From assembly GCF_001189535.1 (NCBI RefSeq), contig NZ_CP012070.1, forward strand, positions 1,612,001-1,676,000: a stretch of 64,000 nucleotides of DNA, written 5' to 3'. Shown one piece after another: positions 1 through 8,345 of the stretch (position 1 is its first letter; each line of letters starts with the position of its first letter). The position numbers and the translations under genes were made by a program. Below the pieces are notes generated by a model. It did no database searches and had not been told where the DNA came from. It worked only from the letters and a program-made list of their open reading frames with translations. This stretch comes from Arsenicicoccus sp. oral taxon 190 (GTDB lineage Bacteria > Actinomycetota > Actinomycetes > Actinomycetales > Dermatophilaceae).

Positions 1-506
1 GGGATGCCGATGTGGCGGTTGAAGAGCCGGATCGCCTCGACGCGCCGGCCGGCGTCGACGAGCCTGCGCAGCTCCGGTCGGATGTCCGGGTCGACGTCCC
101 GGGCCGGCTCGGTGGCCACGACCGCGGTGACGGTGCCTCCCAGGTCGCGGGCGGCGCGCAGGGCGAGCGTCGCCCCTGACGAGAAGCCGTAGAGCGCCGC
201 GGTGCCGCCGTGCTCGGCGACGAGGGCGGCGAGGTCCTCGACCTCCCGGCGCGGGTCATAGGAGTCGTCGGCGTGGGTGTCGACGCCGCCGCTCTCGCCC
301 CGGCCCCGTCGGTCGTAGGTCACGACCGTGAGCCGTCGGGCCAGCGCCGCGGGCAGCTCCCCGAGCGCCGAGTAGCCGCGGTGCGTCATCACCGGCTCGA
401 CCAGCACGACGGTCGGGCCGGACCCCTGCCGGGTCCAGGCGAGGGCGGTGCCGTCGGCGGAGGTCGTGGTGCCGTGCTGCGTCGAAGGGGACATCGAGGG
501 GGGCAT
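1..506 (-). CDS. Alpha/beta hydrolase (3' end outside window)
   Basis: The first 168 codons read as an alpha/beta-hydrolase fold protein. A strand-loop region is followed by VVTYDRRGRGESGG, typical of this fold, and then by the nucleophile elbow GFSSG, where the serine would be the catalytic nucleophile. The ATG at 506 is preceded by AGGAG at good spacing; a second in-frame ATG lies four codons in. The catalytic acid and histidine fall outside the window. Substrate cannot be inferred. It is divergent from the HNH gene, with 226 bases between the two starts. Confidence 0.8.
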   Translation of the reverse strand, partial: MPPSMSPSTQHGTTTSADGTALAWTRQGSGPTVVLVEPVMTHRGYSALGELPAALARRLTVVTYDRRGRGESGGVDTHADDSYDPRREVEDLAALVAEHGGTAALYGFSSGATLALRAARDLGGTVTAVVATEPARDVDPDIRPELRRLVDAGRRVEAIRLFNRHIGI

Positions 507-720
507 CGGAGGCTCCTGGGGCGGGGAGGCCCAGTCTGACGGCCGTCGCATGGGGACGCCACCGGGGCAGGGGAGCGTGGTCGATATCTGCACCTCATGG
601 CCGTCGGTCCATGGCGGGTCAGGAGGAGCGGTATACGTGCTCATAGCAGTCGACCCAGCACCCTGGGTGAGTCTTTGCGCGCCAGAGTGATTAGGTCTTC
701 TGTGCGGATCATCCGAGCGA

Positions 721-726
721 TAAGAT
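721..726 (+). promoter_or_regulatory. -10 box TAAGAT, leaderless start for the HNH gene
   Basis: TAAGAT matches the actinobacterial -10 consensus TANNNT and ends six bases before the ATG at 733. Transcription would then begin at or next to the start codon, giving a leaderless message. No convincing -35 is seen 17 bases upstream. The rest of 507-720 shows no gene I can support. Confidence 0.5.
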
Positions 727-732
727 CACGGT

Positions 733-2136
733 ATGGCGTACATCGAGGTCGCGCAGGCGCGGGACACCCTCACGGGGTGTCTCGAGGCGTTGCGCACCCT
801 GGTGGACGGCCTGGACCACGTGCAGGGCTGTGACCTGTCCGACCTTGCGGCGACGGCGTCCCAGGTCAGCGCGGTGGCGCGGGGGCTGATGGTGGCGACG
901 ACCGCGGAGGCGAGCGCCCGCGGGGTGGTGGCGGAGTCCGGGTCGCTGACCCCCGCGACGTGGCTGCAGGACCAGCGGGCGGCGCTCAACGACCCGGAGA
1001 CCTACCAGGTCCAGCGCGCGATCGAGCAGACGCGGGCGCGGGAGCTGGCGCCGCTGCGCGAGGCGCTGGTGGCCGGGGAGATCAGCCCGGCCGACGCGTG
1101 CACGGCTGCTCGCGTCTTCCACGAGCTGCGGACCGCCACGGACCCGGGCATGCACACCGATCTCGCCGACGGCGTCCTGACCCTCGCGCGGACCGGGCTG
1201 AGCCGGCGGGCGCTGCACCGGTTCAAGAAGGAGGTGCTGGCGAGATACGGCACCCTGGACGACGAGCAGCGCAACCGTGACCACGGCGAGGCCCGGCGCG
1301 GGGTGTCGGGGTGGCGGCTGCTCGAGGACGGGCTGTGGGGCATCGAGGGTGTCTTCGACGGCGCGGACAAGGCGATCCTCGACGCCGCGCTGACCGCGCT
1401 CTCCGCGCCCGCTCCGGACAACAGGGAGGGCGAGCTCGACTACCGCTCGCCCCGGCAGCGGCGCGCCGACGCGCTGGTCACGATGGCGCGGCAGGTGGCT
1501 GCCGCCCAGACCACCGGCCCCATGGGCGCCACCTGCCAGGTCTCGCTCATCCTGCCTCCCGAGGCGCTGGCGCGACCCTGCGAGCACCGCGCGGTGGACG
1601 CGTTCGGGCTCTACCTCGGTACCCCGGCGGAGCCCTGCGACTGCCCGCGGTCGGTCGCCTCGACGGACGGCCTCGGCACCACGCTGCTGCCCGAGCAGGC
1701 ACGTGAGCTGTCGTGCGGCGCGGCCATCACGCCCGTCGTGCTCGGCGAGGCCGGGCAGCCGCTCGCCGTGGGACGCACCCGCCGGCTCGCCACCGCCGGC
1801 CAGCGCACCGTCCTCGCGGCGCGCGACGGCGGGTGCAGCTTCCCCGGGTGCACGCGCCCGCCGTCCTGGACGGAGGCGCACCACATCGTGCACTGGGCCG
1901 ACGGCGGCCCCACCGACGTGACCAACCTGGCGCTGCTGTGCGGCCGCCACCACCGGTTCATCCACCAGCACTCCATCACCGGGCGCGTCGTCGCCGACGG
2001 CTCGCGTGTCGTGTGGGACGTGATCAACACCGCGAGCGGGTGGCGACCCCGCGAGCCCGGGTGGTATCCCGACCCCGGGCCGGACGCTGTGCCGTCAGGG
2101 CGGGCCGGACCGCCCGAGCACGACCTGGTCGTATGA
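733..2136 (+). CDS. DUF222 / 13E12-repeat HNH endonuclease-like protein
   Basis: This 467-residue protein has the actinobacterial 13E12 layout. A helical DUF222 region spans roughly residues 30-330, and a C-terminal HNH nuclease domain lies near 360-420. The HNH core is visible: CSFPGC and CGRHH as zinc-ribbon cysteines around the EAHHIVHWADGG segment, with the HH pair and the downstream histidine. These proteins occur in many divergent copies in actinomycete genomes and are often tied to mobile or repetitive loci, but their role is not settled. No partner gene or inverted repeats lie next to it, so mobility is not shown. Confidence 0.85.
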   Translation: MAYIEVAQARDTLTGCLEALRTLVDGLDHVQGCDLSDLAATASQVSAVARGLMVATTAEASARGVVAESGSLTPATWLQDQRAALNDPETYQVQRAIEQTRARELAPLREALVAGEISPADACTAARVFHELRTATDPGMHTDLADGVLTLARTGLSRRALHRFKKEVLARYGTLDDEQRNRDHGEARRGVSGWRLLEDGLWGIEGVFDGADKAILDAALTALSAPAPDNREGELDYRSPRQRRADALVTMARQVAAAQTTGPMGATCQVSLILPPEALARPCEHRAVDAFGLYLGTPAEPCDCPRSVASTDGLGTTLLPEQARELSCGAAITPVVLGEAGQPLAVGRTRRLATAGQRTVLAARDGGCSFPGCTRPPSWTEAHHIVHWADGGPTDVTNLALLCGRHHRFIHQHSITGRVVADGSRVVWDVINTASGWRPREPGWYPDPGPDAVPSGRAGPPEHDLVV

Positions 2137-2202
2137 CGCCCCGCCCCGCCGGGCCGCCGCATCCCTCGTGGCTGCGGCCGGCCCCGGCTGGGTGGCTCGT
2201 CG

Positions 2203-2670
2203 TCAGCGGCCCGGAGCGTGGTCCTGCTCTGCGTCGTGGCCGTGGCCGTGGTTGTGGCGGGGGTGGTGGCCGTCGGCGTGATCGTCCTCGTCAAGCTGCG
2301 CGACGAGCCGCGCCGGCGCGGTCGCCCGATAGCTGTCCTGCAGGATCTCGGCCACCTCGCCCCAGTCCGGCGCCTCCCCGAGGTCCAGGCCCGTCCACCC
2401 CGAGGCACCCAGGTAGCCCGGCACGTAGGCGCCAGGCAGCTGCCGCAGCGCCTCCCGGTCCCCGGCCGCGGCCTGCACCACCACGGACTTCGGGTGCTGC
2501 CGCCACTGCCCGTCCACCTTGCGCGAACCCCCGTAGTACGCGAACACCTTCGTCGTGAAGAACGCCGGCCGCCCGTGGGAGATCTTCACGTCGGCGCCGG
2601 GCAGCGCCAGGGCCAGCTCGCGCACGCGAGCCAGCATCGGGTCGTCCTCGTCATACATCGCCTCGTGCAT
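2203..2670 (-). CDS. MmcQ/YjbR-family (CyaY-like fold) protein with His-rich tail
   Basis: The 155-residue product matches the MmcQ/YjbR family: an early LALPGA segment, SHGRPAFF, a KVFAYYGG strand, and the late GYLGASGWTGLDL motif followed by a helix ending in YRATAP. The family is small, cytoplasmic and DNA-binding-like in fold; its function is unknown. The ATG at 2670 has GGAG upstream; an alternative ATG sits four codons later. The last 26 residues are unusual: about eight histidines among Asp, Gly and Asn, a likely metal-binding tail not typical of the family. Confidence 0.75.
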   Translation of the reverse strand: MHEAMYDEDDPMLARVRELALALPGADVKISHGRPAFFTTKVFAYYGGSRKVDGQWRQHPKSVVVQAAAGDREALRQLPGAYVPGYLGASGWTGLDLGEAPDWGEVAEILQDSYRATAPARLVAQLDEDDHADGHHPRHNHGHGHDAEQDHAPGR

Positions 2671-2736
2671 GGGTGAGCTCCGCTCCGGTGGGTCGACGTG
2701 ACCAGCCTCGCGCATCGGCCCGCGCTGCGCACGGGC

Positions 2737-2742
2737 TAGCGT
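2737..2742 (+). promoter_or_regulatory. -10 box TAGCGT, leaderless start for the M13 peptidase
   Basis: TAGCGT fits the TANNNT -10 pattern and ends seven bases before the ATG at 2750. This favours that ATG over the in-frame GTG at 2741, which lies inside the box. Confidence 0.45.
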
Positions 2743-2749
2743 GACGACC

Positions 2750-4654
2750 ATGACGCTGCCGCCGCCCGCCGAGCTGTCGGACGAGATCCGCCCGCAGGAC
2801 GACCTGTGGGGCTTCGTCAACGCACGGTGGCTCGGCACCGACCCGATCCCCGACGACCGTGCGCGGTGGGGCCTGTCCGACCAGGTCCGCGCACGGGTCG
2901 CCGAGGAGCTGCGCGAGGTCATCGCGGCGGCCGGGCCCGAGCGTTCCCCCGGCGGTCGACGACTGGCCGGGCTCTACCACGCGGTGCTGGACACCGACGC
3001 GCGAGAGGCGGCCGGGTTCGAGCCCGTGGCGGACGAGCTCGCAGTGATCGACGCCGTCACCGGGGTCGGCGAGCTGCTCCACGTCCTCGGCGAGCGCCAG
3101 CGCGAGGGCGTGACCGGGGTGCTGGACGTCCACGCGGTCCCCGACGGGCAGGACCCGACACGGTGGTCCCTGCACCTCTTCCAGCGTGGGCTGACGCTGC
3201 CCGTGCCGGGGCTCTACGACCGCCTCGGTGCGGACCTCGCGACCTGTTGCCGGATGCTCTGCGCCGAGGCGGGGCGACCCGAGATCGCCGACGGCGCACT
3301 GCAGCTCGAGCGGGCGCTCGCCCAGGTCAGCTGGCCCCGCCCCAACGGCGACGACGACAAGGCCCTCACCAACCCGATGACCTGGCCGCAGCTGACCGAC
3401 CTGATGGGCCTCGACCCGCAGCCGCTGCTGCGGGGCCTGGGCGTCGATCCGGACCCGTTGCCGCTCAACGTCTGTCAGCCCTCCTACTGCGAGGGGCTCG
3501 GCCGCCTCCTGCGGGACCAACCCCTCTCCCGGTGGCGCGACTACCTGGCCTGGCGGGTCATCGAGGCCCGGGCGACCGCCCTGACGGCCGAGGCGGCGAG
3601 GCTGCACGACGACCTCATGGTCCGGGCGCTGACCGGCCAGCAGCAGCCGGCGCCGCCGTGGCGACGGGCGGTCGAGGTCGTCCAGGCAGCCCTGCCGATG
3701 ACCCTCGGGCGGGAGTACGTCAAGGGATACCTGCAGCCGCGGACCAAGGAGCTCGCGCGCGAGCTCGCCGAGTCCCTGCGCGCCCAGCTGCGCTCGTCCC
3801 TGTCGCACTGCCCGTGGCTCGGCGCCGACAGCCGTGCCGCCGCCGTCGCCAAGCTCGACGCGGTCGTCGTCAACGTGGGCTGGCCCGACGCGTGGCCGGC
3901 GTGGGACGCGCCGGAGCCCACGGGGGGAGCGGTGGCGAGGCTGCGGGCGGCCGCGGCGTACGAGACGGACCGGGCCCTGTCCGTGGTGACCGGCCCGGTG
4001 GACCGATCCCTATGGGGGCCACCGCCGTTCGTGTTCAACGCGTTCTACCAGCCGTTCCTCAACCAGCTGCTCGTGACCGGCCCGGCGCTCGCCCCCGTCG
4101 AGGCGCATGCCGATCTCGCCGTCGTGCTCGGGCGTTGGGGCAGCATCATGGGGCACGAGCTGGGCCACGCGTTCGACTCCCGTGGGGCGCAACGGGATCC
4201 GCTCGGCCGGGTCCGGGAGTGGTGGACGGGGAAGGAGCGAGCTGCGTTCGAGGCGAAGGCGGCTCGCGTCGCCGCACAGGTCGACGGCTACCGGCCGCGG
4301 GGGGTGGACGACGCGGGCGTGGACGGCGTGCTGGTGGGTTTCGAGTGCGTCGCGGAGCTGATCGGGATGCAGCTCGCGTGGGACACCTGGTGCGCGCAGG
4401 CGAGTCCCGGGGAGCGGGCGCGCGCGGTGGACGGGCTGACAGGGGACCAGAGGTTCTGGGTGGCCAAGGCCTACGGCCGTCGCGCGGCAGACCGGTCCGC
4501 GACCGCGCGGCAGCGGCTGGCGGCCGACGTGCACCCGCCGTTCGAGGTCTTCGCCAACCTCGCGCGCAACGTCGACGGCTTCCACGCGGCCTTCGCGACG
4601 GTTCCGGGCGACGGGATGTGGCTGCCGCCCGAGGACCGGGTGCGGTTCTTCTGA
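2750..4654 (+). CDS. M13-family (neprilysin/PepO-like) metallopeptidase, divergent
   Basis: The 634-residue protein starts with the M13 signature IRPQDDLWGFVNARWL. Its zinc motif is HELGH (about residues 469-473), and the expected third ligand is E532 in GFECVAEL. The family normally reads ENIAD here, so the usual Asp is replaced by Glu536. The substrate-strand motif NAYY is NAFY, and the C-terminal Arg-Val-Asn element after HPP is not recognisable. There is no signal peptide or N-terminal membrane anchor, as in soluble bacterial PepO. Zinc binding looks intact; specificity is probably altered. It converges on menF with a 19-base gap. Confidence 0.85.
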   Translation: MTLPPPAELSDEIRPQDDLWGFVNARWLGTDPIPDDRARWGLSDQVRARVAEELREVIAAAGPERSPGGRRLAGLYHAVLDTDAREAAGFEPVADELAVIDAVTGVGELLHVLGERQREGVTGVLDVHAVPDGQDPTRWSLHLFQRGLTLPVPGLYDRLGADLATCCRMLCAEAGRPEIADGALQLERALAQVSWPRPNGDDDKALTNPMTWPQLTDLMGLDPQPLLRGLGVDPDPLPLNVCQPSYCEGLGRLLRDQPLSRWRDYLAWRVIEARATALTAEAARLHDDLMVRALTGQQQPAPPWRRAVEVVQAALPMTLGREYVKGYLQPRTKELARELAESLRAQLRSSLSHCPWLGADSRAAAVAKLDAVVVNVGWPDAWPAWDAPEPTGGAVARLRAAAAYETDRALSVVTGPVDRSLWGPPPFVFNAFYQPFLNQLLVTGPALAPVEAHADLAVVLGRWGSIMGHELGHAFDSRGAQRDPLGRVREWWTGKERAAFEAKAARVAAQVDGYRPRGVDDAGVDGVLVGFECVAELIGMQLAWDTWCAQASPGERARAVDGLTGDQRFWVAKAYGRRAADRSATARQRLAADVHPPFEVFANLARNVDGFHAAFATVPGDGMWLPPEDRVRFF

Positions 4655-4673
4655 CCCCCGGCGCGACCTCGCA

Positions 4674-5963
4674 TCAGGCGGAGAGGGCGTCGCGCATCGG
4701 CACGAGCTTGGCGTCGGACTCCGCCAGCTCGGCGCTCGGGTCGGACCCCGCGACGATCCCGCACCCCGCGAAGAGCCGGATCTCGCGCGGGTCCTCCTCC
4801 GACACCGCCCCGGATCGCAGGCCGATGCCCCACTCGCCGTCGCCGTCGGCGGACAGCCACCCCGCCGGCCCGGCATACCGGCCCCGGTCCATGTGCTCCA
4901 GCTCCCCGATCAGCCGGTCGGCGACGTCGCGGGGCGTCCCGCACACCGCCGCCGACGGGTGCAGCGCCTCGGCCAGGGCCAGCGACGTCGACGACGACGA
5001 CAGCACCCCGGCCACGTCGGTGGCCAGGTGCATCACGTTGGGCAGGTGCAGCACGAAGGGGGCCTCCGGCACGTTGATCGAGTCGCAGTGCGGGGCAAGG
5101 CGATCCACGACGGAGCGGACGGCATACTCGTGCTCCTCGAGGTCCTTGGACGACCGCGCGAGATGCGCCGCCAGGGACAGGTCTCGATCGTCGTCGCCGG
5201 TGCGGCGGATCGTGCCGGCCAGGACCCGGGACGTGACGAGGCCGCGGGACAGCCGCACCAGCATCTCCGGGGTGGCCCCCACCAACCCGTCGACCGAGAA
5301 GGTCCAGGTGTTGGGGTATCCGCTCGTCAGCCGCGCCAGCAGGTGCCGCACGTCCAGCGGCTCCGAGGCCCGCGCGGTCAGGTCGCGCGCCAGCACCACC
5401 TTGTCCAGCTCGCCGCCGTTGATCCGCGCGACCGCCGTCGCCACGGCCCCCATCCACTGCGTCGGCGTCAGCGCGCCGTCCCCGAAGCTCAGCGCGCTCG
5501 GCGCCGGCGCCGCCCCGTGGCGCTCGAGCACCGGTGCGGAGGCGGGCGACTCGCCGATCGTCGTGACCCACGCGTCGGCGCCGCGGCGACCCACGACGAC
5601 CGAGGGCACGACCAGCGTGCCCCCCGCGGCGGAGCCGGCGGCGTAGGCCATCGAGCCGAAGCCCAGCAGCCCCGTCCCGGCCACGTGCACCTCGTCGTCG
5701 ACCTCGGCCCGCTCGACCACCTGGGTCCACCACGCCTGGGCGTCCGCGAAGCGGTCCGCGCCCTGCGTGGACACGGCTGCGGCGCGCCCCCACCCGACGA
5801 GCCCCTCGCCACGCCGCAGCCACGAGAACACCTGGGCGGCAGGAAGGTCCGCAGGGACCATGGACACCAGGTCGCCCGGGTCGCAGATGCGGGTGGTGCC
5901 GACGTGCAGCGTCGGGACGGGCCCGCCCGCCACCTCGGCGGACGGTGAGGCGGCAGCGGTCAC
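4674..5963 (-). CDS. menF: Isochorismate synthase
   Basis: The 429-residue product belongs to the chorismate-utilising (MenF/EntC/anthranilate synthase) family. It converts chorismate to isochorismate, the first committed step of menaquinone synthesis. Visible motifs are GELDKVVLARD (active-site lysine), LAGTIRRTG, HPSAAVCGTPR, RYAGPAGW with GEWGIGLRS, and the Mg-binding end AGCGIVAGSDPSAE. The start is GTG at 5963, overlapping the upstream stop as GTGA, so translation is coupled to the racemase-like gene. The nearby menG, MenJ-like and polyprenyl synthase genes favour menaquinone over siderophore synthesis, and no siderophore genes are seen. Confidence 0.88.
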   Translation of the reverse strand: MTAAASPSAEVAGGPVPTLHVGTTRICDPGDLVSMVPADLPAAQVFSWLRRGEGLVGWGRAAAVSTQGADRFADAQAWWTQVVERAEVDDEVHVAGTGLLGFGSMAYAAGSAAGGTLVVPSVVVGRRGADAWVTTIGESPASAPVLERHGAAPAPSALSFGDGALTPTQWMGAVATAVARINGGELDKVVLARDLTARASEPLDVRHLLARLTSGYPNTWTFSVDGLVGATPEMLVRLSRGLVTSRVLAGTIRRTGDDDRDLSLAAHLARSSKDLEEHEYAVRSVVDRLAPHCDSINVPEAPFVLHLPNVMHLATDVAGVLSSSSTSLALAEALHPSAAVCGTPRDVADRLIGELEHMDRGRYAGPAGWLSADGDGEWGIGLRSGAVSEEDPREIRLFAGCGIVAGSDPSAELAESDAKLVPMRDALSA

Positions 5964-7120
5964 GGGGCGGCGACCTCCGCGGCGGCGCCACCCGTGTCCC
6001 CGGAGCCCTCGGAGTCCCCGGATCCCTCGGAGCCCTGGGACCCCTCGGAGCCCGGCAGGCCCCGGCCCTGCTCCTCGACCGCGTCGAACCTCGTCACCGT
6101 GATGCGCATGTCGCAGGGCAGCCAGTCGCCCGGTCGCACGGCCGTCGCGGACGGCACGGCCACCATCGACACCTGCATGTGGGGCACGTCGAGGTAGGGC
6201 AGTCGCTTGCCGTCGAGGCGGAACGGGGAGGGGGCCCCGCCGACCTGGGACAGGACGGCGCGAGCGGCCTTGCGGGCTGCGAGCTGTGGGGTCATGCGGG
6301 GCCGGGCGGTCTCGATGCCGACGCCGTGGGCGGTCCCCCCGGACACGACGGCGAGCCAGCCGTCCTTGCGGACCGCCCTCTGGGAGTAGCCGATCGAGCG
6401 GCCCTTGGTGACGGGGTGGACGTCGATGACCTCGCCGTAGGCGGTGAGGGCGGCGGGGTCGCCGAGCCACAGGTCGGTGCCGGTGCGCACGAGGATGGCG
6501 GTGTCGCCGGCGAGGCCGGTGAGCTGGCCGACCTCCTCGCTCGACAGGTGGGAGGCGAAGAGACGGGGCACGCGCACGCCCAGCTCGCCGAGCCGGGTGA
6601 GCAGGGAGGACACGAAGCCGACACGGTCGCCGAAGGGCGGGTTGTGCAGGGCGACGCCCTCGCAGAGGGGGTCCTGGAGGGCGGTGACGAGGTCGGTGAG
6701 GCGCGGCCACTCGATGCCGTGCCGCCCCATCGGTGAGTCCACCTCGACGACGAATCGCCGCCCGCTGCCGCGGATCTCGCGCACCGTCTCCTCGCTCGCC
6801 ACCGTGTGGACGAGGCGCGGGTCGTCGGACAGTCTCTCAGCCGTCTCAGCCGTCTCAGCCGCCACGGCCCCGGGTAGGGTGGGGAAGAGGACGAGCACGG
6901 ACGTGTCGGCGGGCAGCGCGGCGAGCGCCTCGCGGGCCTCGGCAGGCGTGCCGCACGCGACGAGCGGGGCCGCCACGCGCCGGCACTGCTCGAGCACCCG
7001 CTGCGCCCCGATGCCGTAGCCGTCGCCCTTGACCACCGGAACCACCCAGGGCCGCTGCGCGAGGTAGGCGTCGACGTGCGCCTGCCAGCGGGGCAGGTCG
7101 ATCACCAGCTTGAAGGTCAT
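5960..7120 (-). CDS. Alanine-racemase-like PLP enzyme lacking the catalytic Tyr motif
   Basis: The 386-residue protein has an Ala_racemase_N TIM barrel with the PLP lysine in VVPVVKGDGYGIG. A second domain begins near VTKGRSIGYSQ. In true alanine racemases this part carries an IGYADG-type motif, whose Tyr is the second catalytic base, and an MDQ motif. Here the matching places read VSGGTAHGVG and MQVSM, so the Tyr is apparently absent. The last 35 residues are low-complexity Gly/Ser/Glu. Both ends overlap neighbours by four bases (ATGA with femX-like, GTGA with menF). It may act on another amino acid, perhaps one used by the FemX-like enzyme; this is inference. Confidence 0.75.
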   Translation of the reverse strand: MTFKLVIDLPRWQAHVDAYLAQRPWVVPVVKGDGYGIGAQRVLEQCRRVAAPLVACGTPAEAREALAALPADTSVLVLFPTLPGAVAAETAETAERLSDDPRLVHTVASEETVREIRGSGRRFVVEVDSPMGRHGIEWPRLTDLVTALQDPLCEGVALHNPPFGDRVGFVSSLLTRLGELGVRVPRLFASHLSSEEVGQLTGLAGDTAILVRTGTDLWLGDPAALTAYGEVIDVHPVTKGRSIGYSQRAVRKDGWLAVVSGGTAHGVGIETARPRMTPQLAARKAARAVLSQVGGAPSPFRLDGKRLPYLDVPHMQVSMVAVPSATAVRPGDWLPCDMRITVTRFDAVEEQGRGLPGSEGSQGSEGSGDSEGSGDTGGAAAEVAAP

Positions 7121-8265
7121 CCGCGCCGCCCGAGGTAGACCTGGAAGGCCTTGTGCAGCAGCCGGTTGAGCGGCAGGTCCCACTCGCCGACCCGCTCGCG
7201 CACCTCGCAGCCCACGGAGATCTTGAAGCGCACCAGCCCCGCGTGGGGGTTGTCGGCGGCGATCTCGTCGGTGATGCCGCGCATGTCGTAGATCGCGCAC
7301 CCCTGCTCCAGGGCGCGCCGGATCCCGAACCACTGGGTGCCGTTCATCGCGCGGGCCTCGCGGCGGGCGGTGGTGGACGCGCCGTAGAGGTACCAGCAGC
7401 GGTCGGCGACCGTGATGTTGATGGTGGCGGCGAGCAGCTCGCCGTCGAGCTCGCCGAGGGCCAGCTCGAACCGCGCGGGCGAGCCCGGGGCCCCCATCAG
7501 CTCCGCCATGCGGTGGAAATAGGCCTCGGGGCGGGGCGTGAACCCGTCGCGCTCGGCCGTCTCGACGTAGACCCGGTGGAACGCGGCGATGTCCTCGCGC
7601 AGCGTCTCCGGCGTCGCCACCCGCACCTCGACGCCCGCCTTGGTGGCGGCCTTAATGTTGCGCCGCCACTGCTGGTTCATGCCCTTGAGGAGCGACTCCT
7701 CGGTCTGACCGGTCAGCGTCAGGTCGGCCGTCAGCCGCGGCTGCCCCGCGGCGAAGCCGGGACCGTCGTCGGCGCGCGCCCAGCCGTGGGACTGCAGCCA
7801 GCTCACGATCGCCTGGCCGGACGGGTCCACGGAGTCGGGGGAGACGGCATACAGGCTGGTCCGGGTGTCGTCGGCGAGCGCGTCCTTGACGGTGCCCGGC
7901 GTCCAGCTGCGGGCCGTCGACGGGCAGCCGATGCGCAGCGTGAAGGCCCCCGCCGCCCTGGCGTGCGCCACGAGCGGGCCGAACCACCGCTGCGGGTCCT
8001 CGGCCACCTCGTCCCACGGCAGCACCGGCCCCTCGGGCAGGTAGGCCAGGGAACGGCGCAGGCGCGGCAGCCGGCGGTGCAGCACCAGGCCGACGCCCTG
8101 CACCTCGCCCCGCTGATCGACCCAGGCGATCCGCTCGCCGACCCACTCGGACTTCAGGGCCGCCCACGAGGACAGCTGCAGGAAGCTGCCGGATCGGGCC
8201 TCGACCCCGGCATCCAGCCCGTCGGCCGCCAGGGACACGATGCGCAGCGCGCTCGAATCGGTCAT
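7117..8265 (-). CDS. FemX/FemAB-family aminoacyltransferase (peptidoglycan interpeptide bridge)
   Basis: The 382-residue product looks like the GNAT-fold FemABX family, which transfers amino acids from aminoacyl-tRNA to lipid II to build the cell-wall cross-bridge. Evidence: the early GSFLQLSSWAALK segment, YLPEGPVLPW, the basic helix KGMNQQWRRNIKAATKAGVEV, and a C-terminal acyltransferase core with WYLYGAS, AMNGTQWFGIRRA, YDMRGI and VRFKISVG. The ATG at 8265 follows GAGGA. A minus-strand TAGCCT at 8300-8305 could be its -10. It is first in a three-gene coupled operon. Confidence 0.85.
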   Translation of the reverse strand: MTDSSALRIVSLAADGLDAGVEARSGSFLQLSSWAALKSEWVGERIAWVDQRGEVQGVGLVLHRRLPRLRRSLAYLPEGPVLPWDEVAEDPQRWFGPLVAHARAAGAFTLRIGCPSTARSWTPGTVKDALADDTRTSLYAVSPDSVDPSGQAIVSWLQSHGWARADDGPGFAAGQPRLTADLTLTGQTEESLLKGMNQQWRRNIKAATKAGVEVRVATPETLREDIAAFHRVYVETAERDGFTPRPEAYFHRMAELMGAPGSPARFELALGELDGELLAATINITVADRCWYLYGASTTARREARAMNGTQWFGIRRALEQGCAIYDMRGITDEIAADNPHAGLVRFKISVGCEVRERVGEWDLPLNRLLHKAFQVYLGRRG

Positions 8266-8345
8266 GGTCCTCGTCCGGCTAGGGGTCTGGGGCGCAGCCA
8301 GGCTAGCACCGGGAACGCGCCCGACCCCGTGGGAAGATGGCGCGC

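Noticed and set aside
709..1971. Long antisense frame opposite the HNH gene
   Set aside because: It has high-GC shadow composition and lacks a start signal, while the sense frame has clear HNH motifs.
733..2136. Insertion sequence or intein around the HNH protein
   Set aside because: No terminal repeats, target duplications, transposase or split host gene are visible.
4654..4674. Terminator between the converging M13 and menF genes
   Set aside because: The 19-base gap has no inverted repeat.
2806..5646. Very long open frame on the plus strand across the M13 peptidase and into menF
   Set aside because: It is Arg/Gly/Pro/Ala-rich, matches no fold, and runs through two well-supported genes; long spurious frames are expected at this GC content.
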